A stretch of 64,000 nucleotides of DNA. Source: Paramecium octaurelia (lineage: Eukaryota; Ciliophora; Oligohymenophorea; Peniculida; Parameciidae). Below the pieces are notes generated by a model. That model was not told the origin of the DNA. It did not search any database and was given only the letters and a program-made list of their open reading frames with translations. The stretch is from positions 395,804 through 459,803 of the forward strand of contig CAJJDP010000026.1 of the NCBI GenBank assembly GCA_905182995.1, in the 5' to 3' direction. Shown in pieces: positions 48,403 to 59,526 of this stretch (positions are counted from its first letter, which is position 1; each line of letters opens with the position of its first letter). The position numbers were made by a program, and so were the translations under genes.

Positions 48403-51400
48403 TCAATTTTTTGAGGTATTTGAAAGAATTTGATGATGTCTTTCATTGTGTTACTATTTACGCTTTAATTGCACCCTTCTAAAAAGAAAATATAAAACGA
48501 AAATAAGCACAAATGAAATAAGCAATTTTATTAAAAATTTGCTATCAACTTATTGATAATTAATGTCAATAATGGTTATACTACATCGAGCTTATGATAC
48601 CTAGTTCTCAGCTACCAAGGTAAATGTTTAATTTTTAAAAAGTTGACTCTTAGTATCAAAGTTGTAACCTAATTCTCCCAAGAATATATAATTAGTGCTT
48701 GTTTAGAATACATATAAATGAGTAGTATTAAAAGGATAATATAAATAATCATTTGAAATACTTTTTCCAAAATAATCAAAAAAATTTTGAGATTCTTTTA
48801 GATCATAATAGTAGGATAAATTTGAGGGTGACATTAGAATAAGGTTATTTTTATTATAAAATTATAATTTAACATTATCTCCAAATCCGTGCCTAAGTAT
48901 TTTGTGGACTTTAAAAGAAATTGAATAATTTTCCAAATTTATGCAAATTTGACTTATTATTTAAATTTGGGTAAATGTTTGAAATACCTTTAGTCTCAAA
49001 TCCTAATCAAAAATTTCACACTCTAATAGACTTATTTTACTATTTTCGTTTATAAATTCATAGAATATAATTTGAATGTAGTCTTATAATTCAATAAAAA
49101 TGGTTTACAGTTACAGGATTGCAGTTCCAATAGAAACTAAATTAAATTCATGGATAGAAAAAACATGGAATTAATATTCTTGTTTATCTCTTAATTACGA
49201 AAAGGATATGTAAAATTGATTGTTCCCTTAAACTTTAAGCATATCTAGAAGTATTAAATCATTCTCAATAAACTCTATGCGAGCATTCAAGATCATATAA
49301 AGTAATAAATGAGATTAAGACTTAAATACAATTAGATCGCCAGTTTTGAAAATATGATAATGATTATATAATTTTTTCAAAGTTATATTTAACACTAATA
49401 TAGGTTCCTGTACTACAATTTAAGCATCTTCATCTAACAAATACATGGCTACCTTTATGAAATTAACTTAATCAAAAAAAAATAATATATGCTGATTATT
49501 AATTGGTATTATCTTCCCATCGAATTAATCTATTGGATTGATTATAAAAGTTTGATCAAATTCATCATCAGCTAATATTATATCTATGCTTTAAATTTTA
49601 TTAGAGCTCTAGTTATTATTGAGAATTGGACCAATATCAAATTTCTTGATTCTACTTTAATAACGGGGACTACTGATATTAAGGCACTGAATAAATCTTA
49701 ATGGTTCAAGAATATTAGTTCCATTACTGCCCTCTATTTTTAATAGATCTATAGAGCCATAAAAATATTTGGAAGGTATTATTTATTGTTAAGTTGAATC
49801 TATAGACGAATGATTACTTTTTTAAAACAATTTTTAGCATTCATTGTAACCCTTTAATGTGAATCCTAAACTAATTGCAGGGTCACTTTTTGTTTCTGAA
49901 ATAATTTCAAAATTAATGTTACCTTTCATAGCGATTTTATCATGTTCAATGGAATCTAATAATTAAAATTCAAAATATTGCAAATTATATATCTTAATCT
50001 CACCTTCAAAATTATAATAGAACAATTAATCTCCTGAGAAAAAGAATTCGATTCTATTTATTTAAATAACTTTTACCAACAGAAGAGGTCTTGTTATTCT
50101 AATCTCAAATATTAAAACATAAGTTTTGGTTTGACTCAAAGCTGCCAAGGCCAAATATTTTGAGTTGATCTAGTACTTTAAAGGTCTAATCAATTCATAA
50201 TTGTCTAAATTAATGGAAGACAATTCAGATACCTATTAAATATCAAAAATATAATCTGTTATTAAATTCTTAATTAAATGTACTCCCAATAAATATTATT
50301 GGTTTATTAATTATCTTAACAAAATAATTTATATGTTTTCCAATCTAAACATTTTAACCTTGTTATGAATTAAATTTATCAAATATTGATTATACTGAAA
50401 AAATTTTAATCTATCTTATTTAATAAAAAAATGATTAGGTGTAAAATTTTAATTTTTTTGTTTGCCTTAGTGATAAATCTAATGTAATTTATTCAAGATT
50501 TTATTAGCTTATTTGGTTAAAAAAATTGAATAATGGTTTGATAAATCAATTACTTGAGGATCTTCACCATCTGATGTAAATATTAAAAAAATTTATTAAA
50601 ATTAAAGAATATCAGTTATTTAAATTAATATCCTAAATTTTTTAATTAATATATCCTGAAATCCAAAAAGTTATAGTTCTTATTTATTTTTATTATATAG
50701 GAGGAGATAACTTTAAAAATAAAATACCTAACAATTTTAGATATCAACTTTGCTTATAGTTGCATTATGACAATTTTGGAAATAGATGTAATCTTTAGTT
50801 TGAATCATAGAAAAAGATATGTTAGAATCGGCTTCATAATATAGTAATATAGTATCCTAAGGATTAAAGTTTTAGAGTTTTGGACACAGGGATTTAAAGG
50901 AGTATTAATCTAAAATGTTGAGTCTAAACTTTGAGTTTAAATCAAGTTTTATCTCATATATATTGGGTAATTGCAAATCTTCTTTACTATAGAATATTGA
51001 GGATTGATTTTAACACTAATTATTGAATTCTAAAGTCTAATTTTTATTGTAGTGGTTTTCCATTTTGTATTTAATTTTGATGCAAAATTTGGTCTGGTTG
51101 TAAATTAAAAAACCACCAACCATGATGATATAGTTTTTAGACGGTGTAATTACATTTTTTGGATATGAAATTTTATAAAAAATTAGTTCTTTAGCAGTTT
51201 CATCAAACCAATATATCAAATTATAATTATTATCAATAGTTAATTGTGAAGCATTTAGTTAAATTATTTATTAAAACTCTTAATTGTACGTAACTTTAAG
51301 TTGATTTTGAGTTTTCGCAATAAATATGTTCTCCAACTATTCAATTTATACATCTGTACCTTCAAATGATGTCATCTATTTTTTGGTGTAATGAAAAATT

Positions 51401-52308
51401 ATGGTCTAATTAATTGATTAATTATAGAGAACATAATGCTAGAATAGGCAATTTGATGAAAGTAGAAGATTTCTAAAATGTGCAGGAAACTCAAAAAATA
51501 TTGAAATCTTAACCTCGTTCATTTTGATAATCCAAAATATTTAATACCCAAACTAACTAATCAAATAAAGGCTATATTAACAAATCTAAACATTTTCTAA
51601 ATATGATATTTAGAGAGGTTTTACTAATTCTTCATTTACCAACTCTTTTATTTCCTTTTACCAATAAATATATATTCCCCAATTTTAGCATTGATAGAAA
51701 GATATCATAAAATAATTATCATCTAATTTTACAAAATTCCTTTTACACATTTCCTATTATTATTAGTTGATTTTATGGTAGGAAAGCAAATGTATTTAGT
51801 CATCCGAATCAATGCAATATATTTCCAGATGAAAATTATTAATGCAAAATATGATAAATTATGATTCTTAATTGATAAAAAAATCGTGACATTCAATTCC
51901 TTTCAATTCGTTAAGCTCAATTGATATAATAATCTATTCATTTAAATAGTTCAATCTAAGATTTGCATAATAATCAATTACTTTTATACAAGTGATAAAA
52001 TAGGTTTCGGTCTTTATAAATTTACAGAATAATTAATCTTCAATATATCTAAAATTAAAGTATTCAATAGTCAATGTGGAGATTATATGTTCACTTTCAA
52101 AGCACTAAATTCTTAAGGATTCACTAATTAAATTAATATTAGTTTGTTCTATTTCTTCTGTTTCACTCTCAATTAATAATAAATTCTATCTTTATGAAAT
52201 GAATTTCTCCTAAGGTCCAATAATTATTTCGGCACATTCCTCTGACAAACCCATAAAAATATTCAAAACTAATGTCATTATGAAACAAGTTTAAAATGAA
52301 AGAGTCAT
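48403..52308 (-). CDS. giant single-pass membrane protein G2, 1301 aa, intact copy
   Basis: One uninterrupted frame of 1302 codons from ATG 52308 to TGA 48403-48405 with no intron, unlike almost every other gene here. The N-terminus is hydrophobic with two candidate ATGs; the upstream one is used because copy 1 has it too. The ectodomain is about 1,240 residues, Tyr/Asn/Ile/Gln-rich, with scattered Cys pairs and repeated strand motifs such as DYIYFQNCHNATISKVDI and LIYWFDETAKELIFYKISY, suggestive of beta-propeller-like blades. A C-terminal helix LLISFVLIFVLYFLF is followed by a basic tail (RRVQLKRK). Layout: type I surface or secretory-pathway receptor. Tandem with its homologue G1 upstream. 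Family unknown to me. Confidence 0.85.
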
Positions 52309-52642
52309 AAAAAATATTAATTATTTAAATAATTATTAACCATAATTAAATGATACAAAGAATTCAACATATATTAGAAGAGATAAAAAAATGAAGTAGA
52401 CAGAAATATAATGGATTAAGCCTTATTATTATTTAAATCTTAATTGAGATAATTAGTTAGGATATATATAAAGAAAATCTTTTAAGCATATTTATTTAAA
52501 ATATAAGTTTTTAATAAAAATTATGATGATTGAGTGATTACTGTTTTATCACAGAGAAATCAGAATAATTAAATTTTTTATTCCATTGAAAGTAAACAAA
52601 TAATTTAAAAAAAATTAAATACATTTCTTATTATTATAAGAT
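52309..52642. other. spacer between G1 and G2
   Basis: 334 AT-rich bases between the G1 stop and the G2 start; must hold the G2 promoter and the G1 3' end. No motif recognised. Confidence 0.5.
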
Positions 52643-55600
52643 TCAATATCTTGATTATTTCTTTTATATTTTCCTATACCACTTAGTTCTTAATTATAAG
52701 AGAATAAAAATAATGTTGATTAGTAAAATTAGTATAATTATCTTATTTAAATGGTCTAAAATTTTCGAGCGAGTTACATTAATTGAAATTTAAGTATCTG
52801 ATAAGTGATTTTAGGCAATTAAGATAAAAGTAAGGTTTGTATCATTGACTTCTCGTAGATCGATCTCATATTATTATATTATTCCCAAATGGAACTGTGA
52901 TTGATTCCTAAAAATAAAATGTGTAGTATTTATTCTTGTGATTTAAGTGTGAAGATGAGAAAAATAGTGATTATCATAAAATAATCTTTCCTCAGATAAA
53001 TCAAATAAAATAGTAGCATTTTGTACTTTCATGTTCAAAATCAAATAATCATCGTTTACATAATTAAGTTCGTACTCTTAATTTGGAAACGAGTTTCTAA
53101 TCTGTTTTGACAATTTTTATTATATAATAAGTATATTCTATATATCGATCTAAAACATAATGATAAAGAAATTTTTGAGGTACGAAACTAAAATATTCAC
53201 AGTAATAACATTTCCATTCTACCTACATGATATTAAAGATAATCTTTCCAATGAGTCATCCATAGGCAATAGATTTTGAATATCTTTGTTGACTATCTTT
53301 GAGAATATCTCAACATACCCATTAAAATTAATTTTATAGACTCTTAATATTGTGGAAGAATTTTATGCTTAGTCTACTTTTGATAAAGCGATAAATAAAT
53401 TTTCAGAGTGTTCAACATATTTAAAGTCGAAATGAAAATCTGGAATGTCAATATGAGTAAAATTCTAATTAGAAATATATATATATATTTAGGTATTACT
53501 ATTTAATATTTGAACTAAATTTTCACTTTTTCTAATTTAAACACTCAAAGAAATTTAAATCTTAAAGTTAAAAAGTGCGAACATGATTTCCTTACATTAT
53601 AAACCCATCTCTTTAGAGCATTATAATAAGCGAATGTATAACACTTCGTCAATACACCGAAACCATATAAAAGAATAATCCGATACCCAAAATATCTAGT
53701 TGTCAGAATCATCTATCGGCACTAGAGCTTGACATATTCGTTTATCTTCTTAAATTATTACAAAAAATGAATATTTTATATTGATATTTTCAGATTAATT
53801 AAATAATTGAGTTATTGTTTTAATGCAAATAAGCATTTCTTCATTGCAATCATTGATTTATTATATAAATTAAAAAGGGCTTTTCAAATAAATTTTTGGA
53901 TTATCAATAATAGTTAAATTATGTATTGGGCCCTAAAACATTTCAGAAATCTTTAGATATATATTTTCATTCTATTATAATCTTAAAGATATTGAATTCT
54001 TAAGAGGAAATAATTACAAACATTCATTTAAAACTAATAGTTTTAAGTTTAAATCATTTATAAATCTTGAAGTTGGTTTCAAAGTTAATTGATAAAAGTT
54101 AAATAAGTTCTTGCATCCACTCATATTAGTTTCAATTAGTGCATTTATTTGATTCAAATAATGGACCCGCATGTATCCATTTTTTAAATATAATAAAGTT
54201 TGATTTAGAATTTAAAAATAAGAATCATCAGCTTGGATAATATCTCTCAACTCTATTGATTAGTCTTATTCTGTGAATATAAATATAAAAAAGGAAGAGT
54301 TCAGTTCAGTTAAAATAGCTAAGCTACCTAAGGCAAAAGTATTTGTAATTTAGTTATACTTTAGAGGATTTGAGAATTAATATTCTTATAGAGTATAATT
54401 ATGGTATAAATGTAATTCAATAAAATTAGTATAATAAAGAAGTATTGAGTTAGTTTGACTTTGTACTGCAAAAATTGAATAAAAGTCTGTTAGCAGTCTT
54501 GTAATTTAAATGATAATAGAATCTGAAAATTTAAAACATTTGACTTCTTCTTGAAATTCGCAAGCAAAAATATTTGGATATTGAATGAATTTATACATTC
54601 CAATTTCTTAATAATAAAGAATTTATTCGGGTTAAACCAAATTATCAGAAAGTTACTTATAATAGTGTTAGAATAAACTTTTAGATATTAATACTGGAGA
54701 TTTTTCATTTTTCAAATAAAGAAGCAGTTATTACTAAATTTGTTAGGCTCTTATTATTTCTATATTATTCTTTAAAACAATTTAGCCTAAATTGCCTTAA
54801 ATAAATGTCATCACTTTTAATTAATTATTCTTTTTATCAATTAGATAATAGTCTTCTTGATATTGAAATACTTCAAATTGATTTGTGTTAATGGTTATTT
54901 CAATCTTGTTTTATTAACAATTATGGAAATATATAGAATCCTCATGATGAAAAACTAAATAATTTAGAAAAAGCATAGATCTTAGATAGGTCTTACTTTT
55001 AAATCTATAGCCTTTTATGCGCTAATAACATTTTATATCTTCTTATGCGTCATTTTTAATACTCAAATAAATAACCTCATTGTTATTAATATAAAAAGAA
55101 AACTTGTTTTGTGAAAATGACTAAAATGTGTTTGTAACAAGTTGTACTTCCTGCTTGAGTTAACAATCCTTGTTAATACAGACCCCTTTAAATTCTTCCT
55201 TTTTTTAAGTAACCTTATCTTCATATTCCATTCTAAAACAATATTTTAAGGATTAAGTGTAGAATATATCTAGTTTCTGAATGATATATATATATTATTA
55301 TTTAGGTTCAATAAAACTACTCATTGGATAATATCTATAAAATTGTACCAAATTTTTCTATATGTCTATTTGATAAAACAGATTATCATATTCAAAGAAA
55401 TTTAATTTTGTGTTTAAGATTTCATATGTTTAAATTAAATGATCATCTATTCTTAAAATTAGTTATGTTTAATTTTATATAAAGAGATAATTGGAGAAAA
55501 AATTAATATTATCTGCTTCAAAAGGTTAATTTAAGAAAATCTGGTGGTCTATCTTTTTATATGATTAATACTTAGTTGTTTTTTGATATATAATTAGTAC

Positions 55601-56476
55601 ACTGACTGTACAAGGTTTCAAAAGTACTATTTTTTAAATTGGATTTTCATTCCTTAAGAATTAAACTGTTATCTTTAAATTTGATCCAAACCTAACTTGA
55701 AGATAATTATTATCTTCAAAAAGGTATAGAATTTAGGATTATTATTAGCATAATTACACATCTTATACATAGGGAAAATATTGAAGCAATTTTTCATAAT
55801 CTTTCAGTGTATATTCTAAAATAATTATTATTTCTTGATTAATAATTTAAAGGAATTTCCATTTTGAACATTAAAAAAATGTTATTAGAAATTGATTTTT
55901 TCCTTTTTAATTATATGATTTCTTCTTGCACTAATCTTAAATTTACTCAAAAACATCATATTCAATCATTAGCATCACATCTCCTTTTAGACTGACAGAA
56001 TATTATCTTAAAATAGATTATTTCAAGCAAAATAAAATTATTATTCCTTCATCTAACTAAAACATTTCATCACAGATTTCTTCTTATAAATTTTTTATCT
56101 CTATTTTAAGATTCTCTAGTAATTGGCTGTTTTCACCATAATTTAATGTGTCAAAACTCTTACATGTTATATAATAATTCTTATTCTAAAACAAAGAACA
56201 AATTAGTTTCTTTGAGATCATACCTTATTCATATTATTTAAACATTTTTATTTAAATAGGTATATCATTGTAAGGGATAGTAAAGGATTTTTATATAACT
56301 TCTTTATCAATACGTTTGAGTTTGTAGTAATCTTCTTCATCTCCTTCCAAAATAAAACATTCATGAAGTTTATTGTTACATCCTATTTTCTAATCTATTT
56401 GCAGTGTCTCGCAGATTGTGGTATATGAAACTAGTTGATGAATATGGAATCCAAAAATTATGAATAAAATTTACAT
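52643..56476 (-). CDS. giant single-pass membrane protein G1, 1277 aa, intron-free
   Basis: Exactly 1278 codons open from ATG 56476 to TGA 52643-52645 without an intron. Signal peptide MQILFIIFGFHIHQLVS, then TTICETLQIDQKIGCNNKLH. The ectodomain contains strand motifs shared with G2, e.g. DSIYFHNCQQNKIEITINTN followed by FQYQEDYYLIDKKN, aligning with IYFQNCHN...YLLLYNKNKQE of G2, so G1 and G2 are ancient tandem paralogues. The C-terminal helix IIILILLINIIFILL is followed by a basic tail (RTKWYRKIQKKQ). Likely a cell-surface or secretory membrane protein; function unknown. A truncated, decayed copy lies at 24010-25078. Confidence 0.85.
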
Positions 56477-57099
56477 ACTATTTTTATATGGTTTGAAAAT
56501 TATCTTTAAAACTATTAACTTTAATAATATCCAATTTAATTAATATGGAATATCTATTTAGAATTAAAATACTTATTTGAAATGAGTATATGGAAATTCA
56601 TTATTGTATTAATTGCTTACACTAGATTGAAAAATAACCGTGTTTAAATGCCTATTACGACTTCTTGTGTAATTTTAATTTCATTATTATACGAAGAAAT
56701 AATTAGTAGAATTTTCCAATATGCACTATTATTATATTTATTGTTTTTTTAAAACTGGAATTAAACAAAAGTGTGATAATTTATCGTCTTTTCTCAAAGA
56801 CTTAGGAAACATAATAATAAATATTTTTTTTTATTACATGAATATATGTTAGATTTGATAAATTTATTTGTCATAAAATATGATTAATAAATATTAATAT
56901 TATTTAATCTGACAATCTACAAGTAACTATGCTCTCTTTTAAAATAATTATATTTGCGAATTATAAGGGGCAATCAATAGTCGAAATTGCGTTCTGGTAA
57001 GGGGATATTTCAGATAATCAGAGTTTTCAGATATTTTTTATCTATTCCTTTAATTTATTTTATTTTTAGAAATTAAACAATAAAACAAAAATTTATAAA
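56477..57099. other. AT-rich region upstream of G1, no gene seen
   Basis: 620 bp between the G1 start and the 392-aa-gene relic. Short frames on both strands lack starts, introns or coding character. It is the junction between blocks A and B in this copy. Confidence 0.5.
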
Positions 57100-57917
57100 T
57101 GAATAAACTAAGCTAAATCAAAGTATATTAGAAATCTAAAAAACAATATAATTGCTCCTACTAAAAACAATTGCTCAATTGATAAAAATATTAAACCAGT
57201 AAATAATCTGTCAAAATACCTTAATATAGCATTTCAAGAAGTTGCTTATCTGAATAGACTACAGCAAGAAGAATGCAATCAGACAATCATGCTATAATAT
57301 CCTAAAGATTTACTACTCTGTATCAATAATCACATAGAACTAATCAAAGAGTTTCATTCCAAATTGGATAACTCAAGAAATTATGGTAAAATGATTAAAA
57401 TTAGAGAAATTCATCAAATTTCAAGTTTCGCTTAAACTTGATTTATAAGCCATATTCATTCCAGATGAAGATTCTAACCATATTCATTTGAATTTCCAAT
57501 AATTACAGAAGTTATTCATTTTTCCAAAAGTGAATTAATAAGGAGAAATCTGGAATTTCACAGCTGTATATGAATTGAGAGATATTGCCAATTTAATTAA
57601 TAAGATATTGGAATAATAAAGTTTTAAGAATTATTTGATATCAAGAGATCAATTCTAGCTTAAACAATCAAGAAATTGAAACAGTATCTCATTATATCCT
57701 AATTAGGCATAAGGTCATACAAAAATATTCATTAAGAAAGGATTACAATTATTTAAGCTTTCAAAGTCATCTCATGAGCAATGAAGATAAGGATAGGAAT
57801 TTTGATAAAATGGAAATAAAACTTTAACTTTTAAGCAAAGTAACACTTTAAAATAGAAAAATGTGTAATATGATCAATGATGTAATTTATCGCTTACATT
57901 AGAAATAAATTAATTGA
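57100..57917 (+). pseudogene. decayed copy of the 392-aa gene
   Basis: It matches codons of the gene at 2003-3204 from about residue 120 to the end (AGAAGAATGCAATCAGACAA-type identity), with deletions at the 5' side, several frameshifts, substitutions that create TGA, and a 28-bp insertion at 57293-57320. It precedes the intact Lifeguard gene exactly as the parent gene does at the left end. Confidence 0.85.
57293..57320 (+). mobile_element. putative retained internal eliminated sequence (IES), 28 bp, TA-bounded
   Basis: The intact gene reads ..CATGC-TA-TCAATAATC.. (minus strand near 2608). The relic reads the same flanks with 28 extra bases between two TA dinucleotides (57293-57294 and 57321-57322); excising from TA to TA restores the parental sequence. 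The length falls in the commonest Paramecium IES size class (26-30 bp). The right end, read inward, is TACAG, fitting the TAYAG part of the IES end consensus; the left end TATAA fits less well. Confidence 0.75.
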
Positions 57918-57964
57918 ATTTGTATGTTATGTTATTTATATCATTATTATATTGATAGTATTAT

Positions 57965-58974
57965 ATGATCAACAATAACAATAGATATTACTCTGATAAT
58001 CCAAATCAATAACTTCAATACAACTAACAAACTCCTCATTAATAAAACCCCTTTGATCAAAATAATAAATAACCACAATAGCTTGCCTATCAAATTGGAA
58101 ATGCTAATCATGCTTCATTCAATAATCCTATGACGATCAGTGATTCTGAATATACTGGTTTAGTATGCTCGGCAGATTCAGATATTCGAGCTAGATTTAT
58201 TGTGAAAGTCTATGCCCTCATTAGCTTTTAACTTTTAATCACCTTTCTGTTAATTTTGGCATCTTATTATTTTCAAAATTTGAGAAACGCCATTATCTAC
58301 CCATAATCTATTCTGTTGAAACCATTGACTATATTTTGCTTTCTAATTGCCTTAATAGTAGAAATTGCTATATTTTGCTGTAGAAAAGTAGCTAGAAGAG
58401 TAAGCAATTAATCATATCATATAGGTGCCTCTAAACTACATATTACTTATTATTTTTACACTATGTTTTAGTACAGTTGTGGCTGCACCTTGTATAATCT
58501 GCTTTGAATTATTATCAAATGGAGGTAAATTGACAATTTAAATATTATTAAAGTTCAATTAGTCATTATTGCAGCATCGATCACTTTTGGAATTACTATT
58601 ATGCTCACAATATATGCATGGCGTACAAAATCAGATTATTCAGCTGCTGGTTGATTACTTTATTTATTATTCAAGGACATTTCTGCTTTGTTTTAAGCAT
58701 GAGTATATTGGTTATGTGCATAATTGGCCTATTTGTTCGAAATATTTGGTTCCATTTATTCATCTGTACTATATGCGTCATCATATACGGAGGTTTCATG
58801 ATATTAGATACCTAACATATTATTCGCGACCGTGTAAAATTATTGTTCAAATTTTAGTCTAATTATTTAACTATTGATGATTATATTATTGCAGCTATGT
58901 TATTATACATAGATTTTGTGATCTTGTTTTTGAGAATCCTAGAAATTTTAGCGATTATTTTCGGAAAAAATTGA
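57965..58974 (+). CDS. Lifeguard/TMBIM membrane protein, second intact copy, 301 aa
   Basis: Five exons; introns 58400-58424 (25 nt), 58525-58553 (29), 58650-58675 (26, GTT..AAG) and 58834-58857 (24). Spliced length 302 codons. Same design as the copy at 940-1952: Asn/Gln N-terminus, DIRARFIVKVYALISFQLL, CIIGLFVRNIWFHLF and the C-terminal TIDDYIIAAMLLYIDFV. Differences include ILDTQHIIRDR where the first copy has IIYDTQLIIGN, i.e. a changed Tyr-Asp pair region, so the copies may be diverging in function. It is convergent with the third REJ-family gene. Confidence 0.9.
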
Positions 58975-59526
58975 TAAATCATATGCATCAAATATATTAT
59001 CAATTATATATATTCCATTTTTATTAAAAAGATCCAAGAATCTAGCAACTTATTTAACAGATTTAGATATTAGGAAATTATTTTAACTCTTCCACTTACT
59101 AAAAGGATTAATCAAATATATTTCCAATTCTCTTTGTTTAATCGAAAGCAAGCAAAAAATTAATAATATTTGTGCTTTGAATGCTTAGTGATTCTATTAT
59201 TCTTTATAATCATTATAAATCTATATAATTTTCATTAATTGTTTGGTTCATGTAATATCTTTGTTAATCTAACTAAACCCTTGGATAATAGTCAAGTATT
59301 TTTGAAATTTAGAATGCATACGAGAATCCACAACAAATACTAAATCAAAGATATAATGGAACTTAAAGAAGTGGAATTAAATCTCCATTAAAATTTTATC
59401 TAAGTCTCATATAAACAAAAATTAACTAATTATAAATTAGGTAATTTAATACTATTTATTTAGAAAGCTTTATGAATTTGATATAATTATTATAAAAATT
59501 TTAATCTTTATGTAATATTCTATATT
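58975..59526. other. AT-rich spacer between convergent genes
   Basis: Related to the spacer at 441-939 and without a recognisable gene. Confidence 0.55.

Larger units (their letters stand above)
47880..54500. repeat. segmental duplication block A, copy 2
   Basis: Counterpart of 17880-25078: channel tail (decayed here), G2 and G1 (intact here). The match stops at about 54500 only because copy 1 is truncated; copy 2 continues to the G1 start at 56476. Confidence 0.85.
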
